Shown here: piece by piece, positions 52,722-64,000 of the stretch
Layout of the letters: the number at the start of each line of letters is the position of its first letter
How positions within the stretch are numbered: position 1 is the first letter of the stretch
NCBI GenBank assembly: GCA_020809705.1
Contig: CP085828.1
Coordinates: 6,386,001 to 6,450,000, forward strand
Length of the DNA stretch: 64,000 nt
Source of the DNA: Calonectria ilicicola
Taxonomy: Eukaryota > Ascomycota > Sordariomycetes > Hypocreales > Nectriaceae
Direction: 5' to 3'
The notes under the pieces: generated by a model
What the model was told of the DNA's origin: nothing
Database searches by the model: none
The model's input: the letters and a program-made list of their open reading frames with translations, nothing else
Position numbers and translations under genes: made by a program

Positions 52722-54511
52722 GCCCCCTCCTCCTCTTCCTTAGCATCAGCAGCACCGCGGGCCGTGGGCCGTGGGTGGAGGAAGGTTCAAGGGCACCACC
52801 AGCAGCACTACCTCCAGTACAAGCACCAGCAAGCAAGCAAGCAAGCAGAGCTGACACACCTCGATGGAGCTTGCTCAGCTCTGCCCTGCCTGCTCATCCA
52901 TCCCCGTGCAGCTCTCTCTTGCTTGTGCCAAGGTCCGCCAGGGGCACTCGCTAGGCCCCCTGAGCAGACGTCTCGCAAGGGCAAAACTCCCCGATCTGCC
53001 GCCCCTCATTGGCCGATGCCACGGACCGAGGTCCCCTCCCTTGCCCATTCCCATACCCTTCCTCCCCCCCTAGTCGTGCACCCTCGCGCGCAGCAACACG
53101 ACCGACCAGCGACGGCGGTGCCTGTCCTGCCCAAAGAGCTCTTTTCCCGCCCATGCCGCAACCAGCACTGCACTACTACGAGCCAAAGTGGGTGCATAGC
53201 AACCAGACCCAGCCCACCCACGCCAAACACACGCGTCCACTATAAACAATACGGGGTTTGGCTTTTTTTTTTTGAGTGGAGGGGACGTGTTTTGCTTGCC
53301 AAGCCCAGCCGGGGGCCACGCACCTGGTGGCCTGGGGGGAAGAACCGAAGCTGGGAGAGCTGTCGCCATCGCCATCATCATCGTTACGAGAGCAAGCCAT
53401 GGCCCAGCCAACCCACTTCTTTTTCCTCATCTGCACTGCACTGCGTTGCTGACTTGGCTTCGGCACCGACGTCGCATTGCATCGACATAGTGCCCTCTCG
53501 TCTGCCTATCGCTCGATTCTCTTTGGTCGCACCGCGCGCCAGACGGGAAGACAGATCACAAAAATTTAAAAAAAGAGCCGTGTTTACAGATGGGTCCTTG
53601 GTCCTAGCTTGGGAAAAAAAAAAATAAAAAACATCTGCTGGTCAGTGACCGAGAGACAGAGCGTTGCTTGGCTCGAGCTTTGCACGTGAAACCGCCAATC
53701 ACCTCACTTCGCTTCCCACTTTATCGCGTCCACCTTCAAGGCCACTCTGGGTCTGGGTTCCCTCTGGGTCCCTCCTCTGGGTCCCTCTGCTAATTAGCCC
53801 CAGATTCTGGGAAAACGAAGCAGCCCGATCCCACCCTCATCCAGTGACAGGCATTAACCCAAGCCCAAAACAGACTGTGGAGGCTCCGCCCCGACGATCT
53901 TGGGACTAGACCTGTGCCTCCACGTCGAGATTGACTCCCGACCCAAGGTGGGGGAATGTTGAAAAGGCCAACATTTGTTACGGCAGATGGGCCACATTTG
54001 TTGCTTGTTCTCCTGCATACTCAGATGACATGTGCTATTGTGCTTCAAAGGTATCCATCAACATTGTCTGTTACCCTTCCTAGTCTAGTATCTACCGACC
54101 TTGTTCCATCGAGGGACATGACCGAATTCCTTGCTCTGTTCCCAACGACTCCTCGTAAATACAATACCATACAAACACACATATACACAGGCACACATAC
54201 ACATACTGCCAAAAATCAACCTGAAACGACTTGCCGGGAATCAAACAAAAAAATATAAGTCAGAGGTCTGGGGTCCGTGTTCATCAGAACTCCCTTCCCC
54301 GACGACGATCTTCCATAAGACGCCTGCCTCCTATAGCCTAACATGAAGGTATCTGCCGGTCATGCCCAGAGCCCGCATCGCCCGTTCTTTCCATAAGATA
54401 ATCAAAGCCGTTCGTCCCAAGAAAGCAATCAAACCACCATCACCACGAGGCCGACGCCCGGTCGCCAAAGCACCCGCAGTCCCATCATTCTCTCTCCATC
54501 TTCCCTCCTTT

Positions 54512-54557
54512 GTCTCTCCCTCTCTCCCTCTCTCCCTCTCTCTCTCTCTCTCTCTCC
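54512..54557. repeat. CT microsatellite in the Tea4/Bud14 3' flank
   Basis: A TCTCTCCC-type tract grades into a pure CT run. It starts about 60 bp downstream of the stop codon, so it probably lies in the 3' UTR, where the transcript would carry a GA-rich tract. Confidence 0.85.
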
Positions 54558-54618
54558 CCACTTTTCTATCTCTTTGCGTCTCTGTTATACTCCGCAAAAT
54601 ATCAATATTACACTCCAT

Positions 54619-57600
54619 CTATAGACTACCCCTGGAACGCTGTTTCCTTGCCAGCCAGTCTCCGAGCATGTTGTCCAGTTGCTGCAAAACCATGTTAGCT
54701 TTGTTTTCATACCTCACTATCAAATATAAACTCACAGTTGTAATTTCGGCTAGCTTGGCATTCTGCTCACGGAACAAGCCGTTGACGACCGGATGGTCCT
54801 TGACAGGCTCCATATCCGACTTGTCGTATATCACCACGAGCAAATCTCGGACATGGTCGCCCTCATCAAAGAATGCACGTAGTTTCTCGTCGTCCCAGGT
54901 GGGCTCCTTGCCACTGCGAGTTGATCCGCTGTCCTTGGATATGTCGTCCTGCAACAGCTCCGGTGATGGCACTTCCTCCGATGATCTGCCTTCTTGGGAC
55001 GATGTATCCACCTCCAGTGCCGGTGGTTGCGATGCATTGACCGGTGATACTTGTACCGGTGATTCGGAGAGGCTGTCCTGTCGCAAGTTTCTTGAGGCGA
55101 CCATGTCGATACCAGCTGATCCATCGGCTCCAGGGAAGGCTCCGGCGACCTGTGCGGGACTTGCTTCCGAAGGTGTCCGCGATTGTGACTCGGATCTCTT
55201 GTCGTCTTCTGACAACTCGCCTGTGTCTGCACGGGGTCTTTGTCTGCTGCCCTTGTGGTTTCTCGCTGTCTCGCCGGTGCTGGCACTGCGGTGTAGACCC
55301 TTGGAAGTACCCGACTTGTCTTCCCGCTGACCCGCAGCGGACGCGGATCTCTCCCGTACCATGTTGGCCTGGTGAGATGGAATCTCCTGTGTCTCGTTGG
55401 TTTCCGAGTCCACGATTCGCATGGTTGCCGGAGGCACATTTGACACGTCGTTTGTCCTGGACTCGTTGAGATATGCCGCCAGTTCCATAGTCGGTGAGGG
55501 TCCAGTCTGGCCTCCTGATCCCCTGCGTGTTGGTGAAGGCTCTGTCCTTGGCATCTGCTTCTGAAGCTTGCTTGGGCTGCGTTGGATTTGACCAGGTGCG
55601 ACCTGCTCCTCGATTGAAGGCGACTCGCTATTTCGCTCTGTACCCTCGGGGATATCCATCGATCTCTTGCCAAACGACTCGTCGTCATCGTCGACAGACT
55701 TCTTCCTCTCCTTTCGGGAAAAGAAGCTGCGGATGGCGCTGGGCTTCTTATCCTTGTCCTGCTTCTCCTTCTCTTTGCGTTCCTTCTCCTTGAGCTTCTT
55801 CTTCTCCTTGTCCGACATGAGCTCCCTCTCCAGACTCGGTCTCGACTTGCTGTCCTTGAGTGTGATGGAGTCTGTTGATGGGCGTGGCTCGTTGTCATCG
55901 CGGAGCAAGTTCGGTGTGAGGGTAATCTTCTTCGTCTCGACCGTCTCATCCTTATAAAACGAATCTGTGTTTCGGACCGTGCCATTTCTGGATCTGCTGG
56001 GACCTTCGGGCTTGTTGTCCACAAAGATATCCTCGCTGCTCCTCTCCTCGTCCTCTTCTACCACAGTCTCGACCTTGGTAGGCTCCATCAACTTGACCTC
56101 CCTGGACGGGCGGGGCTTTAGAGGTTCCACCTTGGCACTCTCTTCCAATGATGCGTCCTCCTCCACAACTGCTTGCACTGTTGGCTTTTGTGCCTGTTGC
56201 TGTTGTGCTGCTTTTTCTTTCTTCTCCTCCTCTTCTTGTTGTTGCTGCTTCGAGGACTGTGCTGATACTGAGGAATGGCCAGCAAATAACTCATCCAAGT
56301 CCTCCTCATCAGATGAGTAGTCGTCAAAGTCAGAATAATCGACATATGTAGGTGGCGCGAAGGCAACAGTCTTGCGCTTTAAACGAATGGCTGACTTAAA
56401 AGTCTGGGGTTTCTTCTCCTGCTGGTCTCCCAGCATGGTCGCCGACAACTGCCTAAGTGTTAGCGGATGCAAGCACACTCGGGGTTGGGGTCTTGTCCTA
56501 CATCGACATTTCGGTGCTTGTTCAGACGCGCTAATCGCTCCGTTGGTGTCTCAATGTGCTCGGCTGGTAGGTATCCTGCATGAATCAGGTCAGTCAAACA
56601 GTACGCAAACATGTCTTGTGTCATGTTTCAATCTTACCAATGCTGCTGTCCTTGACCACTCTCACCAGCCACCAATAGCTGTTGCTGTCGTCAAGTAGGA
56701 CCATGGTATCACCCTTGGTCGCATTTGCTTGACCCTCGACGGTGGCGACGAAAGTGTGTAGCGCATACACGAACTCGAAATCGATGTCCTCTATGTCTTG
56801 TAAGCATTCTGCCGCCCAGCCAGAGTCAATGTAGTTTGGGTCATCAGGAATAGAGAGGTCGGAGTCATCATCATCTTCGGAGGAATCTTCGTAGGGTATC
56901 GTGAGCAGCAACGGGTCGTCGTCGTATGTGGCATGCATGGTGAATTTGTCCTGATCGGTAGTCTCGTCATCTGAAAAGTCCCAAGTTTCGCTACAGTCGT
57001 AGAATGGGTCATCGTCCTCAAAGTCCATTGTGAATTTATGCCTCTCGATTGCAATGGTTTCTGACACAAAAGGCTTCTAGCCTGCTTGTTTGTCGTTTTG
57101 ATGCTCTCGTACGTCATTCCTTAGGTTGCACTGATTGTCGGTCTGTTGGTTGGGATCTTCGTCGTGATCTGCGTTGGCCTTTGCCTCGGTGGAGTCGATA
57201 TCGTTATACTCACCACGAAGATGATGATGATTGGGTGTCAAGGGCAGAGCCCGAGGGAGCTGTGGGCATGTGTTGTGGTTGGGTACGTGCTGTAGGGTGT
57301 TTGGGTGCGGTGAAGGGGGCCTCGGGCCACTTGAGCCGGTCATGTTGTGCGAAGTGTTTCTGAGGGCGAAAGGGAGAGAGGAAACTCGTCGTGGCCATGC
57401 CATGGGCGGCATGACGGGGCAGCACCCACCATCTTCAATTGAGGGCGAACTCGAAATCTTGTCCATCATGTCATCATCGAGGTCATCGTCACCGTCGAGT
57501 TCGCCCTCGTCGGAGGAGGAGATGCCTCCATTCTGTGACAAAGGATCCTCGTGTGACATCTTGGAGTGTTCGTCGTCGTCGTGTGTTGGTCCGGCGACCA

Positions 57601-58417
57601 GGTCGTCTGCAAACCGGTGAATATCTCTATCACCAGCACCTTCGCCGTCGTCCCACGAGATACGGGGGGACCGGCTCTGCTCGTCTGTGATGTCGTTTGT
57701 GACCTCGCGGATGGTCTCGGCCTGGTGGGGTGCGAGTAGGTTGGAATTGGCCGGGTTGGTTAGGCGGCTCTTGGAGTGATCTTGGGCTGAAGGAGCGACG
57801 GGATCCTGCAAGTCGATCGTGTCTGCACACGGGTACAAAAGAAGGTCAGGGCGTTAGTCGATGATGAGTTTGTCAAGGGAGCGATGAGAGCAAGACGGAG
57901 CAAGGCTGAGGAACAAAGGAAGAATAACAAAGGCAATAAAGTTGGGTGGTTGGAATGTGGTGTATCGCGAAGTAGAGTGCTCCAGCACGCCCCGTTTCAA
58001 AAGGAGCAAAGGATTAATGGGAAGCTAAAAAAAGAGCGGATGCGGCAAGTAGAGAGGGCGGCGCAGCGCACAGGGCCAGGGGCAGGCGGGTAGTGACACA
58101 GGAAACAAAGGGAAGGACAGTACAGTCAAACGATGGACGGATCGTCTTGATGAGCGGACGGCCGTTGTCGTAAGTAAGAAATAAAAAAGGGTGGTGGTGA
58201 TGAGAAGGGGATGATGGGTGTGCGTAGAGAGGGGGCAGCAGCATCAGGCGAGATGAAGAAACGAGGGAAGTGCCAAAAGAAAAGCAACAGAACGCCCAAG
58301 GCCTAGATGCTCTGGGCGGACAAGGGAGGTTATGCAGCGATTTGCACTCTCAGGAGGCGCAGAAGATTGGAAAAAGCAGGGAAACATACCAGCGCGGACA
58401 ATGGTTGGTCGTGTCAT
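54619..58417 (-). CDS. SH3-domain cell-polarity factor, Tea4/Bud14 (TeaC) family
   Basis: Six exons: 58417-58390, 57822-57214, 57060-56638, 56575-56502, 56448-54736 and 54681-54619, 969 residues. The first exon is 28 nt (MTRPTIVRA) and is followed by a 567-nt intron. Residues 1-210 are disordered and acidic. An SH3 domain spans about 310-366 (VYALHTFVATVEGQANATKGD, YWWLVRVV, GYLPAEHIETP). Just after it lies KRKTVAFAPP, whose KTVAF (404-408) matches the RVxF motif that docks protein phosphatase 1, as in Tea4 and Bud14. A long Ser/Lys/Glu-rich region ends in a conserved C-terminal block (EKLRAFFDEGDHVRDLLVVIYDK, HPVVNGLFREQNAKLAEI, LDNMLGDWLARKQ). These proteins link microtubule-delivered polarity marks to formin and PP1 at growing tips. 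The last intron is 54 nt and stop-free. Confidence 0.88.
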
Positions 58418-61400
58418 GATGAATAAGAATAGCGGCGCAGATCTGCGAGGGTGCTGGACAAGAGAGCCACGAGGACCCTGGACGGAAGCTCACGCGAACT
58501 GACGCCGACCCAGATAGCTAGGAGGCCCCCTGGGGAAGCAGGAACGGGAATCCCTCGCTGGAGCGCCGTTGGATAACTTTTTTTATGTGTGAGATCTATC
58601 GGGTCGCTTGGGCGATTCGAGGGGTGTGTGCGGAATTGGTGGGACTTGTGTCGTCTTGTGCCTTGCTTTGTGCCTGCGTCTTGTGCCTCGAAAAGAGGGT
58701 GGCAGTGGGAGCGGGAGGGCGGGAGAGCCGAACTGAATTGTGACTTGTGTCTTTCGTTGGTTGCCTCGTCTCCTCGCAGCCTCGATTAATGAGTGACTGT
58801 GAATTTTCTTGGGGGAGCTAGAAAAAAACCGATGCGACTGGTGCTGGTCGAGAAACCTGGTGGCCGGCCACAACAGGCGAAGCAAACGAACATTCAGCTC
58901 GCAACAGATCGATCAGCAATGGGGAAGGTCTCGGGCTCGGGCACGGGGACGCGGGCCGTGTCGTGCGTGCGTGGTGCGTGTTGGTGAGATTGTGCTGTGC
59001 ACTACCTGGTCCGCAGCAACGGAATGCAAAAAGGAAAAGAGGGACTGGGCCAGCAGGCGATCGTCTTGCCTCACTTTTTTTTTTCTCCCTCCTGCGAACA
59101 ATTTCCTTGGTCGAGGTGCAGGCTGGTGCCGTGCGGTTCGCTATAGACGCCTTGTTTGATGAGTGAGCTGGCGCCGCTGCGAGGGATGGTCCAAGTTTCG
59201 TTTCGGGCCACCCAACCTGGATCCGATCTCCACTGGGGCTGCCAGGGACGGGGGTCGTGCTCACGCCAGGGCAAAGGGATCTAACGGGAAAGGAAGAGGA
59301 AAAAAATGAAGCTGAAGTCAACGGCTAGTGCCACCCCTTTTTTGAGTTGGCCAGGTCTGCTCGGGTCAGGGCCCTGGTTTGAGCAGCCAGTGAGCAATGC
59401 GTGGCCCCTATCCGTGGGCAGTAATAATCTATGGGTGTAAGGAACGAGACCGTTGTCGGCAAATGTGTTTCGGCGGGCTAATAAGGATTGTAGGCCGTGG
59501 GTGGGCGTTTTTTTTTAATGGTGGCGGAGATGCGATGAAAAGAGATGCTGAGTGGGCGACGGGATCTGCAAAAGACTAGTAGAACAGGACAAAAAGAAGG
59601 CAAAGGTCCTAAAGAAGAAGGTGGACGACGACACTTTCGAAAGCCAGAGGCTAAACAGGATCGTCCCTGTGGCTGTTAGGATTTCTGGAACCTCTGAAGG
59701 AACCTCTCTAATCCTCGTAGGAAGCCGGTGGAAAAGTTGGGGGACAAAAAAAAATAAAGTGGAGGCGGCCGTTGCTGGTCAGGTCATTAATTAGGCCATG
59801 AATCCAGGCGGAGGAAATGGCCAACGCCGAACTGGAAAAGTAGAAGGCAAATGGGCAGAAGAGCGAGGGCTAAGAACCGAGAAGCGATGAAAAAAAGATT
59901 CGGGGTAATAAGGTAATAAGGGATCGTAAAAGGGGCAACAGGAACGACCAAGCGCCGGGGTTACTTGGGTGCTCGTGACGGCTAATTAGACTGTTGAGCG
60001 GCGAAGAAGGGCTCGTGTGGACTGTATTGGCATGCCTCCTCAATGCTTCATTGGAGGTGGGTAATCAATCGGAAGCGAAGCGACGCAGAATCGGGCAAGA
60101 GTTTGAAGAGAAGAGAAGATGGAAAATTTTTTGCCTCTGAAGCGCAGAAGAGGTGAGACCGGACTTGAGGAGGAGAAAAAAAAAAAAGGTGTCCAACGTG
60201 TTCGTGCATCTGACTGCTCACTCCCACTGTCTTCTATCTGCATCTATCTGACTATGGATGTCTCTCGGTTACAAAACGGTCCTGTTTTCTGGCACCATTG
60301 ACGCATCCCAGTGTCACGCCTTGTCTCAGCAAAGAGGAGAGGAGAGATAAGACATGGCGCATCGCAGCCCAACCCCAATTGGAGTGCGGCCTTGTGTAGA
60401 GAATAGACAATTGGCTTGAGGGATGCATACAGCTCCTCAATGCCCTCGTCGTCCTGTCTTGGCCCGACAGTATCGCGGCGGGCTTCGCTCGGGGAGGCCT
60501 TATTAACGTCCCTCCAGGTCGAGTCCCCCTTTGGCGTACCAAAACAGAGCCCCCTGTCCCCTGTCCGCCCTCCCCTGCCCGCTTCCCACTTGGCGGCCCA
60601 GGGCCTGCAACCTCGTGGTTGGTGCCGGGGAACCAGGCCGACGGGGAGGCCTGAAACGCTGGGACGCGTTTGAGGATGTACCTCATTGGCCGCATGCATG
60701 GGACACGCCTGGAACACGTCCAGGTCTTAACTTGTCGCATTTCCCCGCCCACTTTGCATGTCACTCGGCAATAAATCGACGATGGGTTTACCAAACTCTA
60801 CGGTTGCCAATGTTACCAATGCTACCTGATGCAATGTATGGTGGGTGCTGGGCGCTCTGAGGAGGGGAATCGGGGAGCTTTGGGCGAATGAGGGCTGGTG
60901 TGTGTGGTGCAGTGCAGTGTAGTGGGCGGTTACGCTACCATAAGTGAGAGAGTGCGTGTGTGATGTGCTGGCGAGCTACAGCCAGCCAGAGCCAGAGTCA
61001 GAGCCACTCATCGCGTCTGAAAGGTACAGGCTAATGTAGCCACTTTAACTCTGAAGCACGAAACGCGAGCCCACCCCAACCAAGCTGCGGCGCCCGCCAA
61101 CATCTCAACCCAAACGCTAGCGAAGCCGGAAAAAGAAAAATAGCGAGAGAGGGCACGGCGGCCCCCAGATCCTTCACCATTAGCACGCGGGTTAAAGCCA
61201 TTGCTGACGCTAGGTGGGACTGTTCTCATGCTTACACGTTGGCCCACGCTCGCAGTGCCACGCCATCCGCATCGAACTTGGGCCACTGACCCCTGTCGCA
61301 TGGCAGAGACAACGTGGGCTCCTATTTTAGAGCCCCATCCCGCCTGCTCAACCCATTAACCTCGTGATGACGCCCATAGATTAGAGGACCTCTTCCCATT

Positions 61401-62692
61401 ACACCATATATTAACCACCCACAGCCTTGAATTACTTCTTCCCAGACACATCCACTCTGCTCGTACAACTCGCGCATAGGCCGCCTGTTCACCCGTCCTC
61501 CTCCGTTTGGGTTTTGTTTCGGGGGTTCAGCTTGAGGGGGGAAGGGAAGGGTTTACTCCAGCTCCCGTGCCTTTTTTTTAAATCCTGCCCTCGCAAACTG
61601 ATACATGACATGCCCCAAGTCAACACAATCAATCCCAGATAGCTAAAAATAAATATATGAAGAAGAAAAATAAGAACGCCCATATTAAGGTACAAATTGC
61701 GATCTGTAATATATACGGCATACGAAAAAAGAAACAAAAAAACATAATGCGACCCAGAAGAATCTAGCCCCCCACCGGATTAGGCTAGGGATGCGGGCCA
61801 CTAAGCGTCCTCGGGCACCGCTCCCCAGACAGACTCTTATCACGTAAGTTGCCTTGAGCTTCAACTCACATTACTAATGACGTAAACTCCAACACGCTCC
61901 CTTCACCACCTTGCCGCTTCATCATACCCATCGCCTCATGAAGAACCTACCTGCCTTTCTCGTAGCGTCATTGACTCAATCCCATGTCGTCATCCCTGGC
62001 CCCCTTAGTTCCCCTTCGGGCCTATCCATCGTGCTTCCGCATTCCAGAATATTCGTCACATGGGCCTGCCAGATCCGACTCTCCATGCCGATTTCGATGC
62101 CTGCCGGCCTCGTGAAACAGAGAGTCAATCCATCTTGCTGTTGATACAAGGCGCCCCCTCTGGCACCCCCGTCAAACAGTACCCCCGGCGCCGTAGACCA
62201 TCCGAACCGGCCGGATGTCACTATGGAAGACTGCTGCCGAGACCTCCAAACCTAGGCCAAACCATGTAATATGGATACGTGATCCACTCAATCTACTTGC
62301 CTTCGCATTCTCTTTCATTAAATTACACCAAAGGATACAGTTTGTGCTGAGAAAGACACGATTGTTTCACTTCTTGCTCGCTTTACATCATTGGCACGCA
62401 TACTACTGAATCACAAAGCACAGGGAGTACATGGTTTCAACGTAGAAAGTATGTCTCATTTCATTAGTCGGCTACGTATACGTAGTCTTTTCGGCTTTTC
62501 TTTAACCAACCCAATCCGTTCCCAAATGCGGCCCATGCCAGGGCAAGACCCAATGCTGTAAATCACACCGTAACAATGCTCAACTCCCATGCGGGAGGAC
62601 ATTTCTGAAAGCAATAACAGGCTATGCTCGAAATCAAAGAAACATCATCCATTCTCCATCGCCTTTCTGGAACATTTCGTTGAGGAATATGC
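58418..62692. other. 4.3 kb gene-poor interval
   Basis: Lies between the Tea4/Bud14 start and the GDH2 3' end, both on the minus strand. The left ~700 bp is the presumed Tea4 promoter and 5' UTR. The right ~300 bp should be the GDH2 3' UTR. The middle shows only short, low-complexity open frames and purine-rich stretches (for example 59570-59640 and 60115-60190). No tRNA or transposon was recognised by eye. Confidence 0.5.
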
Positions 62693-64000
62693 TTAGGCGT
62701 TGATCTTAGCCATGCGCTTCGACATACTGTTTTAACTGGTTAGCTTGTGTAGTCTGAATAGAGGTAGTCAAGGTTAACTTACAAGTCGTAGAAGGCAAAC
62801 TGGCTGGGGCTGCTACCAAACTCATACACGAAGCGGCTGGCAAGGTAGGAGCCGAAGATGCTGCGAAGGTAGGACTCGGGAATGCGGGAGACCATAGTCT
62901 CGAGGCCAATCTTCTCCAGGAGGAGAGCGGGAAGAGCATCCTTCAGGACAGAAAGGCGAATCTTCTCGTTATCCCAGAGGTCGGAGTGCTGAAGCTTCTC
63001 ATCCAGTTCGGTGATAGCAACAGAGAGCTTGTCGGAGAGAACGGATCGAGCGACGCCGGTCTCCTCGTGCTCGCGCCAGATAGCCTCAAACTCAAGGCGG
63101 GCATTGTCCTGAATCTTAAGCTGAACCTGCTTGACGTAGTCCTGGTAGAACTGAGGAACCTGGCCATCAGCGCCAATGCACATGTTCTCAATGAAGCCAG
63201 CATCGTCAAAGGACAGAGAGGCAAGGACCTCAAGAGAGGATGAAGTCACACCACCCTTGTTGGCAGAGGCATCCTTGTACAGGATGCAGCCAGCCTCCTC
63301 AAGACGGAGCTTGGCCTCTTGGGTGATGAAGAGGTTAGCACCCTCAACAAGGTAGGGGATGACAGACTTGCCGTCCTTGATAAGACGGTTGACAGTGATG
63401 AGGTCAATAGAAGCGGGACGACCACCGCAAGGAACAAAAGCGTCAACAGCACCAGTGTCACGGAGGTGGAAGGTGTTTCGGAACGAGGTTCCGTTGCTGA
63501 CGACCTCACCGTTGGGAAGGGTAATGTTGTTGTCGTCGCAAAGGACACGGTAACCGTCCTTGGAGAGCTTGGAGATATCGTACTCAATGATCATGGCACG
63601 CTTGTTGGCAAGGCGGAGAAGCTCATCGCGGTCAAGACCGTTGGGGTCGACGAGAACACCGGAACCATCGACGATGGCAGTGTACTTCTCGTTACCGAGC
63701 TTGATCTCGTTGCTACCCAGATCACCGTCGGGACCACCAGTCTGCATCTTGCGGATGGTAGAGGGGTCGAGGTTGAGCTTGCGGTAGATACCCTTGACGT
63801 ACTCGCGGACAGACAGAGTAGTCATACCGTAGGTGTCGTGGGGAATACCACCCAGCTTGGGAGACTTGCCAGTGAAGAAAGACTTCCACCAGGGAGCGCC
63901 ACGAACGCGGGCGTGCTCAGTAGCCCAGTTGACAAGGTCGGCAGTGTTCTCATCGGGACCCATGAAGATGATCTCCTCCTTGCCGTAAAGGTCAACGAGA
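62693..64000 (-). CDS. GDH2: NAD-specific glutamate dehydrogenase, large fungal type (partial, C-terminal part)
   Basis: Exons 64000-62783 (open at the window edge) and 62726-62693, joined in frame to give the C-terminal ~417 residues of a protein normally ~1000-1100 long. The enzyme deaminates glutamate to 2-oxoglutarate and ammonia using NAD, for nitrogen release and growth on amino acids. Seen from the edge inward: LVDLYGKEEIIFMGPDENTADLVNWATEH, the PHDTYGMTTLSVREYVKGIYRKL block, MIIEYDISKLSKDGYRV, the dinucleotide-domain AFVPCGGRPASIDL region, YLVEGANLFITQEAKLRLEEAG and YKDASANKGGVTSSSLEVLASL. The C-terminus is DFMSKRMAKINA, supplied by a 34-nt last exon. The start lies outside the window. 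Confidence 0.96.

Larger units (their letters stand above)
51437..54618. other. 3.2 kb gene-poor interval with several simple repeats
   Basis: Lies between the 5' end of the PMP22-family gene and the 3' end of the Tea4/Bud14 gene, both on the minus strand. It includes GAGTGA-type purine repeats (about 52215-52255), a 10-bp tandem repeat (52421-52480), CATT repeats (about 52698-52721), CAAG repeats near 52830 and a CT microsatellite (about 54512-54557). The longest open frame (52581-53627, +) starts on TTG, is low-complexity and lacks any motif, so I do not call it a gene. Confidence 0.5.

Noticed and set aside
52581..53627. 348-codon plus-strand open frame in the interval upstream of the PMP22-family gene
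   Set aside because: It begins with TTG, has no early ATG, reads through simple repeats and A-runs, and shows no domain. Chance openness in GC-rich DNA is likelier.
54362..55330. 322-codon plus-strand frame over the Tea4/Bud14 3' end
   Set aside because: It reads the CT microsatellite and the antisense of a Ser-rich exon; low-complexity product.

Overview
The window is nuclear DNA from a filamentous ascomycete. The genes are split by short introns (about 50-150 nt) with GTRNGT donors and CTAAC/CTNAC branch points. Several genes are characteristic of filamentous fungi: NoxR, a Woronin-body-type PMP22 protein, a HET-domain gene and an alternative NADH dehydrogenase. I read it as Sordariomycetes, probably Hypocreales; that placement is inference, not a measured result.

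Layout. 1-10 kb: three minus-strand housekeeping genes (DBP2-type DEAD-box helicase, kynureninase, alternative NADH dehydrogenase). 9.7-16 kb: a 6.3 kb stretch with no convincing gene. 16-20 kb: a single-pass membrane protein of unknown function (+) and an 11-exon thiamine gene joining ThiD kinase to TenA (-). 20.3-25.8 kb: a region that looks AT-richer, with an orphan 552-residue protein (+) and a broken HET-domain gene (-). 25.8-30.1 kb: the Rictor/TSC11 subunit of TORC2 (-). 32-36 kb: uricase (+), then mitochondrial L13 (-) and the copper chaperone CCS (+) sharing a 322 bp divergent promoter. 35.7-40.6 kb: gene-poor, leading to NoxR (+). 43-49 kb: mitochondrial glutamyl-tRNA synthetase (-), a Ydj1-type DnaJ (+) and ESCRT-II SNF8 (+). 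50-58.4 kb: a PMP22/Mpv17-family membrane protein resembling WSC (-) and the SH3 polarity factor Tea4/Bud14 (-). 58.4-62.7 kb: gene-poor. 62.7-64 kb: the C-terminal part of NAD-dependent glutamate dehydrogenase (-), cut by the window edge.

There is no operon-like or cluster logic; these are independently transcribed genes. Themes recur loosely: mitochondrial function (NDE, mL13, MSE1, perhaps CCS and GDH2), reactive oxygen (NoxR, CCS) and polarity or growth control (Tea4, NoxR, Rictor). I found no rRNA, CRISPR array or recognisable transposon, and no tRNA by eye. I found no clear previously undescribed system. The strongest leads are the HET gene carrying both a nonsense codon and a frameshift, a uricase whose C-terminus is shifted out of frame with no PTS1, a CCS gene with an in-frame membrane-type leader exon, and a stop-free 54-nt intron in the Tea4 homologue.

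Exon boundaries were placed by hand from splice signals and reading phase; each multi-exon model sums to a whole number of codons.
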